Origin: Spirosoma panaciterrae DSM 21099
GTDB lineage: Bacteria; Bacteroidota; Bacteroidia; Cytophagales; Spirosomataceae
Reading direction: 5' to 3'
DNA length: 64,000 nucleotides
NCBI RefSeq assembly: GCF_000374025.1
Contig: NZ_KB893175.1
Span: forward strand, 1-64,000
Shown: positions 37,255 to 44,909 of the stretch, piece after piece
Layout: every line of letters begins with the position of its first letter
Position numbering within the stretch: the stretch's first letter is position 1
Program-made: the position numbers and the translations under genes
Notes under the pieces: generated by a model
What the model saw: only the letters and a program-made list of their open reading frames with translations
Told to the model about the DNA's origin: nothing
The model's database searches: none

Positions 37255-37756
37255 GAGTTGCTTTGTCTGATTCAGACGGATACAGCACCAAACAGCCAGT
37301 TGCTCCTGGCTACTGCAATTGCGTTAAGCAATGCTGCCTGTGCTTACTTCTTTGGTCCATGATGTTTCAAGTACTGACAAAGGGGTGGTAAAGACCTCCT
37401 GTAGCGTATCTGCCTTTTGGGTTAGAGGTGACATGGAGGTGCCAGCCAACGAGGCTGTTCACGTTCTGATGGGCAACGCCATTCGGCGAAAATCGACAAA
37501 AAACGCTGACCTCATGCCGAGCCCAGCGTTTAAATCTAACCCATAAGAGCTTGCTAGCTATAGAACCAATAGTTTGCAATCGGGGCCATTTTAGTTAATA
37601 ATTGCCTTAATCGTTAACTTATTGATTGGACGGCAATGCCTAACTTACCCTTATGGATCGCTTTCTAAGCCCAAACAGAATGATTCATACGTAGTTGAGT
37701 GAACCGAGTAAGGGCTACTAAAAATGTGCAGCAGCCAAATCAATAGACGGCTAAAT
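37255..37756. other. Intergenic region, nothing clear
   Basis: About 500 bp lie between the convergent kinase and YiaA-like genes. A 71-codon frame at 37331-37546 has no homology-like features, signal peptide or proper start context, and I do not annotate it. No terminator with a convincing T-run is seen near either stop. It may hold decayed sequence. Confidence 0.3.
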
Positions 37757-38143
37757 TTAGGCCGATTGACCATCGCGGGTATTTTTCTGGACGGCTATAG
37801 CGCCAAATAAAGCGAGCAGAAAAGCAAAGGCATAAAAGCCTTTTTCGCTGGGCAATAGAGTGGCGTTCCAAAGGCCAACGGTGAGCAGTACGATGGCTAA
37901 AATAGTGGAAAACCAGCTTAAGCCGTAATAAATATCGGTTACCGGCAAACCTTCCAGCCGATCTCGTACACTCTTTTGCACCGATACGACTGAAAATAGA
38001 CCGTACATCAACACCGTGAAGTAGAATCCTTTTTCATTGAGGAGCATGTCGGAGCGCCATAAACCGATTAAGAAGCCAAACATACCGGCACCCAGCGCTA
38101 CCCAGGAAGCGCCGACAAATGCCATTGAGGGTTTTTGAGTCAT
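37757..38143 (-). CDS. yiaA: YiaA/YiaB-family inner-membrane protein
   Basis: This 128-aa protein has four hydrophobic helices arranged as two YiaAB repeats: residues of about 8-65 (FVGASWVALGAGMFGFLIGLW ... EKGFYFTVLMYGLFSVVSVQKSVRD) and about 72-124 (YGLSWFSTILAIVLLTVGLWN ... EKGFYAFAFLLALFGAIAVQKNTRD). The repeated EKGFY and VQKxxRD motifs are the family's signature. Its molecular function is not known. It is a single gene with its 5' end toward the tRNA-Arg. Confidence 0.85.
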   Translation of the reverse strand: MTQKPSMAFVGASWVALGAGMFGFLIGLWRSDMLLNEKGFYFTVLMYGLFSVVSVQKSVRDRLEGLPVTDIYYGLSWFSTILAIVLLTVGLWNATLLPSEKGFYAFAFLLALFGAIAVQKNTRDGQSA

Positions 38144-38513
38144 TTTAGTAGTGATTAGATGGTGACTGTTTTGGGAAAGTGGCCGGGAAAAGGATTACCG
38201 GAACAACCGACTTGTAATCACTTACCTGCAGTATAAAACCACCTTTGCTTACGACCACAAAGTTGAAAAGTGCTTTTGAGGGAAAATACAGCTAATCAAC
38301 AATTGGTAGGAATGAGTAAATAAATGCCGCTCTGGGCTGAGTTATTCCCGAAACAAGGGTAAACAGGATAATCATATGGCATTTTTGTAAAATAGTAGAA
38401 ATGCACGTATTTTTACAGCCTTTATGAATAGTTACCAGGGAATGAATGTGAGGGCTTACGCTTTCAATACGTTTCTTTTCTACATTAGTAGCCGTTCATA
38501 GATCATGAAACAC
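38144..38513. other. Intergenic region before tRNA-Arg
   Basis: This 370-bp stretch contains the promoter side of the YiaA-like gene (minus strand) and the upstream region of tRNA-Arg (plus strand). No gene-sized frame is seen. Short direct repeats or operators like those of the trehalose region are absent. Confidence 0.3.
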
Positions 38514-38587
38514 GGTCCTGTAGCTCAGTTGGATAGAGCATCTGCCTTCTAAGCAGACGGTCAAGCGTTCGAGTCGCTTCGGGATCA
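38514..38587 (+). tRNA. tRNA-Arg (anticodon UCU)
   Basis: A complete cloverleaf is visible: acceptor GGTCCTG paired with CGGGATC (two G-U pairs), D-arm GCTC-AGTTGGATA-GAGC, anticodon stem TCTGC/GCAGA with loop CTTCTAA (anticodon TCT at 38548-38550), T-arm AAGCG-TTCGAGT-CGCTT and discriminator A at 38587. CCA is not encoded. It decodes AGA/AGG. A terminator follows 11 bp later, and a decayed IS630 lies about 110 bp downstream. Confidence 0.95.
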
Positions 38588-38598
38588 CTCAGGTAATC

Positions 38599-38633
38599 AA
38601 GCACTTACGATATATTCGTGGGTGCTTTTTTTC
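38599..38633 (+). terminator. Terminator after tRNA-Arg
   Basis: A hairpin AAGCAC-T-TACGA / TCGT-G-GGTGCTT is followed by a T-run (TTTTTTTC). Position and orientation fit termination of the tRNA-Arg transcript. Confidence 0.85.
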
Positions 38634-38698
38634 TTGAATGGCCTAGCTACGATTCACTATTGAAATTTTTCTGACGGGTTCAGATATTGATCCGTGAA

Positions 38699-39755
38699 TT
38701 ATTCCGTAATGAATGCTACCTCTTTTTTATTGAAGAATGCCTTCACTGATTTAGGGCCATTTTCAAACCGTTTGGCTTGCTCAAGAACTGCCACCGTTAG
38801 CTCATCTAGACTGGTATACGCTCGATTTTTCAAGCTGCCCTTCAACCGCTTCGGCGGTCCGATGACTCCAGAACAGTTCAACCGGGTTTAATTCTGGGCT
38901 GTAAGCTGGTAAGCGTTCCAGATGAATCCTACCGGGCCGTTCATGAAGTAACTGCTTGACGGCCTCGCTCCGGTGAATGGCAGCTCCATCCGCGACGGCG
39001 GCCCGGCCAGATAACCAGTAAATTTCGCTTTCGGTATCATCCACAGAGCTGGCTTAAAAACCATACGATGTCTTCGCCTGTAAAGGGCTGGTCTTGACCA
39101 GCTAAATAGATCCGACCGTTAGGAGCAATTGCAGCAATGAGGCTTAAATGAGTACGCCCCGCTTGCTCAATGAGTACCAGTGTCTGACCACAAGGTGCCC
39201 AAGTATGAGCCACTAATGGCAATAGATAACAGGCTGATTCATCCACATATAAAATGACGCGTCCTTCAGCATGCGCTTTTTTTAAGTTCAGTCGGACCGC
39301 TGATGTGGTAAGCGTTCTTCTCGCCATTGAGCAACCGTCCCTGCGTCTTGCTGGCTAGCCTTACGCTGCGGTAACTGCCTGCTCCATCCTACCTTTTTCA
39401 AAATCCGGCCAATTTGAGACGGATCATAGCTGACACCAAACAGCTTCTTGATCAGCTCATTAACTCGGGGGCGAGTCCAGACGGCTCCACTAAATCCGTG
39501 ATATTGGGCCCCTTTGTTTAGTTCGATTACTAATTGACTCAGCTGCTGAGCAGATAGTCGGGCTGGCGCGCCGGTTCGTTTCCCCTCTTGCAAAGCGGTT
39601 AGTCCTTGCTGGTTGTATTTCTTTAAAGTTCGACTGACCCAAGGTTGAGTTAACCCGAAGGCGTTAGCAATTGCTGCCTGCTGCCAACCGGCCTGGCTGA
39701 GTTCGACACAACGTCGGCGAAGTGCTTCGTAATCGGATTGTTTGTAGTTTGCCAT
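38699..39755 (-). pseudogene. IS630-family transposase, frameshifted in at least three places
   Basis: On the minus strand the parts of an IS630/Tc1-mariner transposase are spread over different frames. Piece 1 (39755-39288) is the helix-turn-helix N-terminus (QAAIANAFGLTQPWVSRTLKKY, then GFSGAVWTRPRVNELI). Piece 2 (39327-39037) is the first DDE part (VILYVDESACYLLPLVAHTW). Piece 3 (39044 to about 38850) has ADGAAIHRS and RLPAYSPELNPVELFWSH, and piece 4 (about 38850 to 38699) has the C-terminus (LKNRAYTSLDELTVAVLEQAK). An A7 run occurs near the first break, but the upstream frame is already closed by TGA, so a programmed slip there would not rescue it. I take it as a decayed copy. Terminal repeats were not identified. 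Confidence 0.75.
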
Positions 39756-40355
39756 AGAAAGCGAAAGCTACTTACATAACAGACTTACTCACGTATCAAT
39801 AACAAAACAGCCCGGTGGCAATGCTACCGGGCTGAAAAATAACTATCCTAATCTTTAGTAAATGATCAACGAAGTGTACAAGCCTATTGTTTACTTACCT
39901 TTTGGAAGGTTAAAAAGTAGATCGGTTAGCAAGCGCCCGTTGGCAGTAGATGAAAACGAATACGCATACTCTTTACCGTGGAGAAAACGCCCTACTTTGT
40001 AGTATAGGAGGAGGGGATAAATAAATTTTTATACTATTGGCAGCTAAGAAAATATCTTTTTGATAGAATAGGTGAAGGTTTGTTGTTGGGTAATTGTCAG
40101 GTATTTAGCTAATATAATCTTCGTGGAGTTGCGTTTGAGAAAGCCAGATTATACCTGGCCGTCCAGCCTCAATACCATAGACGAATGCTACCGCCAGATG
40201 GCCTGGCTCAACGCAGTATTCATTCGTAACGCCTAACCTTACAATGAATACCCAAAATCTATTTACTTTTCAGTCAATAAGAAAATTGGTTAAAATGAGG
40301 ACGATACTTCATTATACAAACCATAGACTGGTTGTTTACTATATCCTCTTCGGCT
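39756..40355. other. Intergenic region with a GC-rich hairpin
   Basis: This is 600 bp without a clear gene. At 39808-39834 a hairpin CAGCCCGGT...ACCGGGCTG is followed, on the minus strand, by TTTTG, so it may be a terminator reading toward the IS remnant. A 60-codon frame near 40051-40237, ending WLNAVFIRNA before TAA, is noted, but its start (GTG) and composition do not make it convincing. The 3' part carries the promoter of the small lipoprotein gene at 40356. Confidence 0.35.
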
Positions 40356-40790
40356 ATGAAACATTTCTTCTGTGTCTTGATCCTTTTAACGGTCGGAATG
40401 GCCGCCTGTCAGCAGTCAACTACACTCCCGATACCGACCTACGAAGGTCAATACAATTTACAAGTATCAGGGGAGTATACCTTTGATAGCTTTCCGGTCA
40501 ATCAGACTGACAAGGGCACCTTAACAGTTGTTAAGAATGCTGACGGAACTTACACCTTTACGGAGAAACTGTCGGTTAAAGTTCGATCCTATCAGGTACG
40601 GGTTAGCGGTGCTAAATTTGAGGTGCCAATTCAAATAGATTCTTTCCCGGTCAACGGAGTGACTTATAGCCCTGCATTCAAGGGGACGGGTGAATTTAAG
40701 ACCAATAGTGTTACGATAACCCGGACCACTTCGTTTACGGCTGGGGCAGTGCGGGTCAATATTTCAACGGAAACCTATGGCTATCGCTAA
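40356..40790 (+). CDS. Small lipoprotein of unknown function
   Basis: This 144-aa protein has a lipoprotein leader (MKHFFCVLILLTVGMAAC) and a mature domain of about 125 residues predicted to be mostly beta. A near-repeat of DSFPVN occurs twice, and FTEKLSVKV and TVTIT-like strands are visible. The ATG at 40356 is chosen because it precedes the leader. An earlier frame overlapping it in another phase is a shadow. No family is recognised. A monocistronic gene. Confidence 0.6.
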   Translation: MKHFFCVLILLTVGMAACQQSTTLPIPTYEGQYNLQVSGEYTFDSFPVNQTDKGTLTVVKNADGTYTFTEKLSVKVRSYQVRVSGAKFEVPIQIDSFPVNGVTYSPAFKGTGEFKTNSVTITRTTSFTAGAVRVNISTETYGYR

Positions 40791-40860
40791 CAAGCTTTAG
40801 CTGCCATCTGTAGGGGACATGAAATAAGGGCTTACTATCTATCATGCTATTCCGAGTGCT

Positions 40861-40956
40861 ATGGCTTATATCTACCTGCCGATTTTAAGTCTGCTGGGCA
40901 TCGCTTTGCTTATCCCTTCGATTAGGTTGTTACTTTTCGTTGAAGACTTCGTCTAA
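40861..40956 (+). CDS. Possible 31-aa hydrophobic peptide
   Basis: An ATG at 40861 opens a 31-codon frame with one long hydrophobic stretch (YIYLPILSLLGIALLIP) followed by SIRLLLFVEDFV and TAA. The composition is like that of single-pass membrane micropeptides. There is no homology evidence and the start context is ordinary, so it may be chance. It lies 240 bp before the operator at 41193. Confidence 0.2.
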   Translation: MAYIYLPILSLLGIALLIPSIRLLLFVEDFV

Positions 40957-41192
40957 CGCGCGAGGCCAGGTTTTCTAATCCGCTTTTGCCGATTCAGACG
41001 GGTTAGCATAGAAATTTAGGCAGCGCTAATTCCGGTTGCATCGGATGCTTGCTAGAAGCCTGCCTGTTCAGCTAAACGCTTATCACTTGGGAGGCAACTA
41101 GTTGCATGGTTGCCTGCTCAACCAATAGTAGGGTTGGTGTACTCTTCTTTGTCTCGCGTCCCACAAATACATCCATAAACATTTGCGGCTCG

Positions 41193-41250
41193 TTCTAAGC
41201 AGTTTCTAAGATCTGCTTAAGGGCATTCTAAGCAATGCGTGTGTTATTTG
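41193..41250 (+). promoter_or_regulatory. Four-unit TTCTAAG operator and -7-like element, TreZ-like gene
   Basis: Units begin at 41193 (TTCTAAG), 41204 (TTCTAAG), 41215 (GCTTAAG) and 41226 (TTCTAAG), an exact 11-bp pitch. After a 10-bp gap, GTTATTTG at 41243-41250 keeps the TTTG of the Bacteroidota -7 box. The distance to the ATG at 41445 is about 195 bp, implying a long leader. Same architecture as at 48479, 55489, 60025 and 61379. Confidence 0.7.
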
Positions 41251-41444
41251 TTTTGTTCGTAACTAACCAACATCGGATAGGGCAAGGCTCAAGCATACTC
41301 AATTTCTCATTCATATTGAGTCGTTTTCAACGCCATGAAGCCGGGTGTTCATGCGCCCGACCTGCTGATGGCTATGCCATGGTTAGGAAAATTTGCCAGT
41401 AGATGGTCGGATGGCTTCTCCGATATCTCGTAACATCTTTTTCT

Positions 41445-43202
41445 ATGAGTCATACGAAAGACTATCATCAACGATCGCTTGGCCTTACCTTCACCCCAGA
41501 TCATACAGCGCAGATAACTGTATGGGCGCCTTTTGCCCAGAAAGTGGCCGTCTCCATTCAAACGGGTTCGTCTGAACTACCTTTGCAAAAAGGAACGAAT
41601 GGGGACTGGCACGGAGAAACCGATCAGATCAAACCCGGTGATTTATATACGTTTGTCATCAACGACGAGCAGGAATGCGCTGACCCGGCATCACTTATAC
41701 AACCCCAGGGGTTCTATGGCCCTTCCCAGGCGTTTGATACATCTGCTTTTTATTGGGAAGATGCACACTGGGTCAATCCGCCCATCGACGACTACATCAT
41801 TTACGAACTTGATATATGCACCTTCACGCCAGAAGGTACACTTAAGGCGCTGATTCATAAACTGAGCCATCTCAAAAAATTGGGTGTTACGGCAATTCTG
41901 CTTAGGCCCATCACTCCGTTTCTGAATCCCCAATCCCAACAGCAGTCCGCTCCTTTTTTATATGCTGTTCAAACGTCATGTGGTGGACCGGCGCACCTGC
42001 AACAACTGGTAAATGCCTGCCATTTTGAAGGCATCGCCGTTATTCTGGATATGGTGTATCAACGGACAGAACAACCAGCAAAAGGATTTGGGAACTTTGG
42101 GTTGCTGGCCCGTTCGCAGGCCCGCACGCTTACCGATAAGCCTGACTTTTTTCGTGAAGCTCATGAGCGCTACCTTATCGAGAATATGATGATGTGGTTT
42201 CAGGAGTTTCATATCGACGCGATTCAGTTGAGGGATATTCAGACCTTGCCGGATGCCGATCAGCTACTTCATCGAATGCGGGAGCGTACAAATGCTTTAA
42301 CTAACCTGACCGGACGGCAATATTATCTATTGGCTGAACACGACTTGCCCCAACCGATGTGTAGTAATGAAGATAAATCGAGTAGCGATCGGGTTAGAAA
42401 GCCAATTTCCTCCGGAAACAGGGCTGACTCAGCCCGTAATTCGTTTAACCAGGATATAATCGCTCGTCGGTGTCAAACCCGGCATTATCAGGAATCGTAT
42501 CTGTATGATGCGCATTTCTCGGAGGTACTTGACGAGTTGTTTGATCGAGAAGGGGCCGAGGGAGCCGGAGAAGGGGTGCTTTCACTATCGCAGACTTGTT
42601 ACAAAGCCCAAAACAATCTGCTGGAAACCTATACCACGCAGCCACTCAACACAGAATCCGTCAAGCTCATGGCGGGGTATATTCTAGTGAGTCCCTGTAT
42701 ACCTACGCTGTTTATGGGCGAAGAATGGGGGCACATGAATCCATTCCTGGCACTGACTCAGGATGAGCCTGTACGGATGGCTGAAAAATCGTTGCCTGTC
42801 GATCAGGAAATCCAGTCGGCTTCTGCTTCAGCCTGGGAGGGGCTGGATGAGCCCCCAAGCCCAACCTTGTATCGGTACTATCAGTCGCTTACGGCACTCC
42901 GGCGTCAGCAACCGGCATTGTATCATCTCAATCCCCGACACACCCGGATCATTCATCAGGAGGGAGAAACAACGCTTCTCATGCATCGGTGGCATAAGAC
43001 CAACGACGTATTGTGCCTGATGAATTTTTCCTCCGAAAAACAGATCGTGACACTGCCTGACCTGGGAGAAAGCTGGCAAAAGCTGCTCGACTCAGCCGAC
43101 CCCGTCTGGGAAGGGCCCGGCGCATCGCCCGAGCTTTTGGCCAGCAAAGCCACGCTGATTCTTCAGCCGGAGTCAATCGTCGTCTACAAAGCCCAAGCCT
43201 GA
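41445..43202 (+). CDS. TreZ-like GH13 protein lacking catalytic residues
   Basis: This 585-aa protein follows malto-oligosyltrehalose trehalohydrolase (TreZ). It has a CBM48-type domain (about 8-110; ITVWAPFAQKVAVSI, DPASLIQPQGFYGPSQAFD), a GH13 barrel (about 120-460) and a C-terminal beta domain. However, the signature sites are altered: region I DVVYNH is DMVYQR; the nucleophile segment DGLRLDAVH is DAIQLRDIQ, with Arg at the Asp position; and the QNHDQVGNR segment is not found, with SQTCYKAQNN in its place. Only the LLAEH Glu and the LFMGEEWG segment persist. It is therefore probably a non-catalytic binding or regulatory protein. No treY neighbour is seen. ATG at 41445 is chosen because family homology begins nearby. 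Confidence 0.75.
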   Translation: MSHTKDYHQRSLGLTFTPDHTAQITVWAPFAQKVAVSIQTGSSELPLQKGTNGDWHGETDQIKPGDLYTFVINDEQECADPASLIQPQGFYGPSQAFDTSAFYWEDAHWVNPPIDDYIIYELDICTFTPEGTLKALIHKLSHLKKLGVTAILLRPITPFLNPQSQQQSAPFLYAVQTSCGGPAHLQQLVNACHFEGIAVILDMVYQRTEQPAKGFGNFGLLARSQARTLTDKPDFFREAHERYLIENMMMWFQEFHIDAIQLRDIQTLPDADQLLHRMRERTNALTNLTGRQYYLLAEHDLPQPMCSNEDKSSSDRVRKPISSGNRADSARNSFNQDIIARRCQTRHYQESYLYDAHFSEVLDELFDREGAEGAGEGVLSLSQTCYKAQNNLLETYTTQPLNTESVKLMAGYILVSPCIPTLFMGEEWGHMNPFLALTQDEPVRMAEKSLPVDQEIQSASASAWEGLDEPPSPTLYRYYQSLTALRRQQPALYHLNPRHTRIIHQEGETTLLMHRWHKTNDVLCLMNFSSEKQIVTLPDLGESWQKLLDSADPVWEGPGASPELLASKATLILQPESIVVYKAQA

Positions 43203-43266
43203 AAGCGGTCAGCGTTCGTCAGGGCCGGGGTCTGTCTGAGGCAGACAAAATCGGGAAGTCGTCTGT

Positions 43267-44880
43267 TTACTTTTCACTGAGCAACCTCAAAAGGACGCCG
43301 TTGGTCCAGCCGAAGCCGTCCTGATTGGGGTATTCTCCGCCTTTGGCGGCTGCCGTACTGATTACGTCGTATTTTTCGACCATCTTACCCGACACTTTGT
43401 AGACCCGCAGATTCTCGGCTACCCAATTTATTTTGATCTTACTGGCCAGTGGCAACTGGCGATAATTACGCAGACCCTGTATGGCTATCCATTGTAATGG
43501 GGCCCAGCCGTTGGGCGAATCCCATTGTTGACCCGTATTTTGCAAGGTGGTTGTCAATCCGCCTGGTTTCAAAAACGACTGCTCCAGTTTGCGGGCTACA
43601 GCTACGGCTTGAGCGGGCGTCGCTATCTTCACGAATAGAGGATAGATACCCGCCAATGAATAGACTGTGGAGGGCTTGCGGGCCACGAAATCATAATCGA
43701 AAAAGAAACCACTTTTCGGATTCCAGCAGTACCGCTGAAGCGCAGTTCGACGTTGCTGCGCCAGTTGTTGGTAGGTTTTGGAACGGTTTAAATCGCCTTT
43801 CAATCGATAACCATCTGCCAACGTTTGCTCCAGATTGACAAGCAGTGCGTTTAAATCGACGGGGATAAAGTCGGTTGTATGAATGGTACGTAGGTTTTTA
43901 CCATCCCGAAACCAGCGACTGCTGAAATCCCAGCCCGACTCGGCTGCCGCCCGGAGGTGCCGGTAAAGGGGCTGTGGATTTTTGATGTGGCGAGCCAGTT
44001 GCACGTCCTCCCGATACGATTCAGGGCGAGGGGTTGATTTGTCGTCAAAATAGCGATTTAGATATATGCCCTCCGCCAGTTGAACCACACGTCGGTAAGC
44101 TGGCTGCTGTGCCGTTACCTGATCTTTGCCGTCCATCCAGAAATCATATTCCTGCTGAAGTTCAGGTAAATAGGTCAGCAATACCCGCCGTCCCTGAATT
44201 TCCGAAAGTAGGTTGACCATGAATGAGAAAAACGGCGGCTGCGACCGGCCCAGAAAATACGTTCGGTTTCCGTTAGGAATAAAGCCAACTGTGCGGATCA
44301 GATAGGCAAAATTATCGACCATATTTCGGATGAGCGCTGGTTTGCCCGACGCCCGTAATCCCAGCATTGTAAAATAGCTATCCCAGTAATACATCTCTCC
44401 AAATCGTCCTCCGGGAACCACATACGGATTCGGCAGGGGAATCAGTGAGCCCGGTTGTAAGCCCTCTTTCAGACGGGGTGTGGCCGGGCGCGTCAGTACA
44501 GGCCATAAATCGGCCATATGCTCACTCGCCGACTGACCGGCATGGCTGGTGTAGCCCGAAGCGGGTTTGACCGGCAGGGTGAACTGCTGTAGAATAAACG
44601 CCTTCAAGTTGAAGTCGCTGCGCTGACGGGCTTTTTCGTAGTTGGCCAGAATAGTTGCTGGCGGATAGTTGGGAATGCAGTCAGCAAATGTTTTTGAATC
44701 GGGAAAAACAGCTTTTATCTGAACGGTTTCAAACAGATTTCCGAATTGCTCGTCGGGCCCGAGTAGCAATGGCCGTTCTGTACTGGTTTTTTTGAGGACT
44801 TGCTGTCCCTGATTGGGTGTTACGCTACCTAAAAAGAAAATGAGAAATGCAATGTATGGGATACGAAGGGGGTGTTTCAT
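43267..44880 (-). CDS. treA: Periplasmic trehalase (GH37)
   Basis: This 537-aa enzyme hydrolyses trehalose to two glucose molecules in the periplasm. It has a signal peptide (MKHPLRIPYIAFLIFFLG...). Both trehalase signatures are present: PGGRFGEMYYWDSYFTMLGL (about 155) and QWDSPNGWAPLQW (about 456). The catalytic acid region SGWDFSSRWF (about 316) and the catalytic base region GGEYPNQDGFGWTNGV (about 512) are intact. It is downstream of the TreS-maltokinase gene with a 29-bp gap, so it is part of the operon starting at 48284 and controlled by the operator at 48370-48427. Confidence 0.92.
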   Translation of the reverse strand: MKHPLRIPYIAFLIFFLGSVTPNQGQQVLKKTSTERPLLLGPDEQFGNLFETVQIKAVFPDSKTFADCIPNYPPATILANYEKARQRSDFNLKAFILQQFTLPVKPASGYTSHAGQSASEHMADLWPVLTRPATPRLKEGLQPGSLIPLPNPYVVPGGRFGEMYYWDSYFTMLGLRASGKPALIRNMVDNFAYLIRTVGFIPNGNRTYFLGRSQPPFFSFMVNLLSEIQGRRVLLTYLPELQQEYDFWMDGKDQVTAQQPAYRRVVQLAEGIYLNRYFDDKSTPRPESYREDVQLARHIKNPQPLYRHLRAAAESGWDFSSRWFRDGKNLRTIHTTDFIPVDLNALLVNLEQTLADGYRLKGDLNRSKTYQQLAQQRRTALQRYCWNPKSGFFFDYDFVARKPSTVYSLAGIYPLFVKIATPAQAVAVARKLEQSFLKPGGLTTTLQNTGQQWDSPNGWAPLQWIAIQGLRNYRQLPLASKIKINWVAENLRVYKVSGKMVEKYDVISTAAAKGGEYPNQDGFGWTNGVLLRLLSEK

Positions 44881-44909
44881 GAAGTTTTGTTTATGGATAG
44901 GGTGTTCTT

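Noticed and set aside
37331-37546. A 71-codon frame between kinase and YiaA-like genes
   Set aside because: No leader, domain or start context, and composition not like the neighbouring genes.
39288-39327. Programmed frameshift at the A7 run of the IS630 transposase
   Set aside because: The upstream frame stops (TGA) before the A-run, and further breaks occur downstream, so decay is the simpler view.
39808-39834. GC-rich hairpin taken as a plus-strand terminator
   Set aside because: It is followed by A residues on the plus strand; only the minus-strand reading has a short T-run, and no gene lies upstream on that strand.
40051-40237. A 60-codon frame ending WLNAVFIRNA before the small lipoprotein
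   Set aside because: Opens with GTG, has no motif and could be chance; mentioned only in the intergenic entry.
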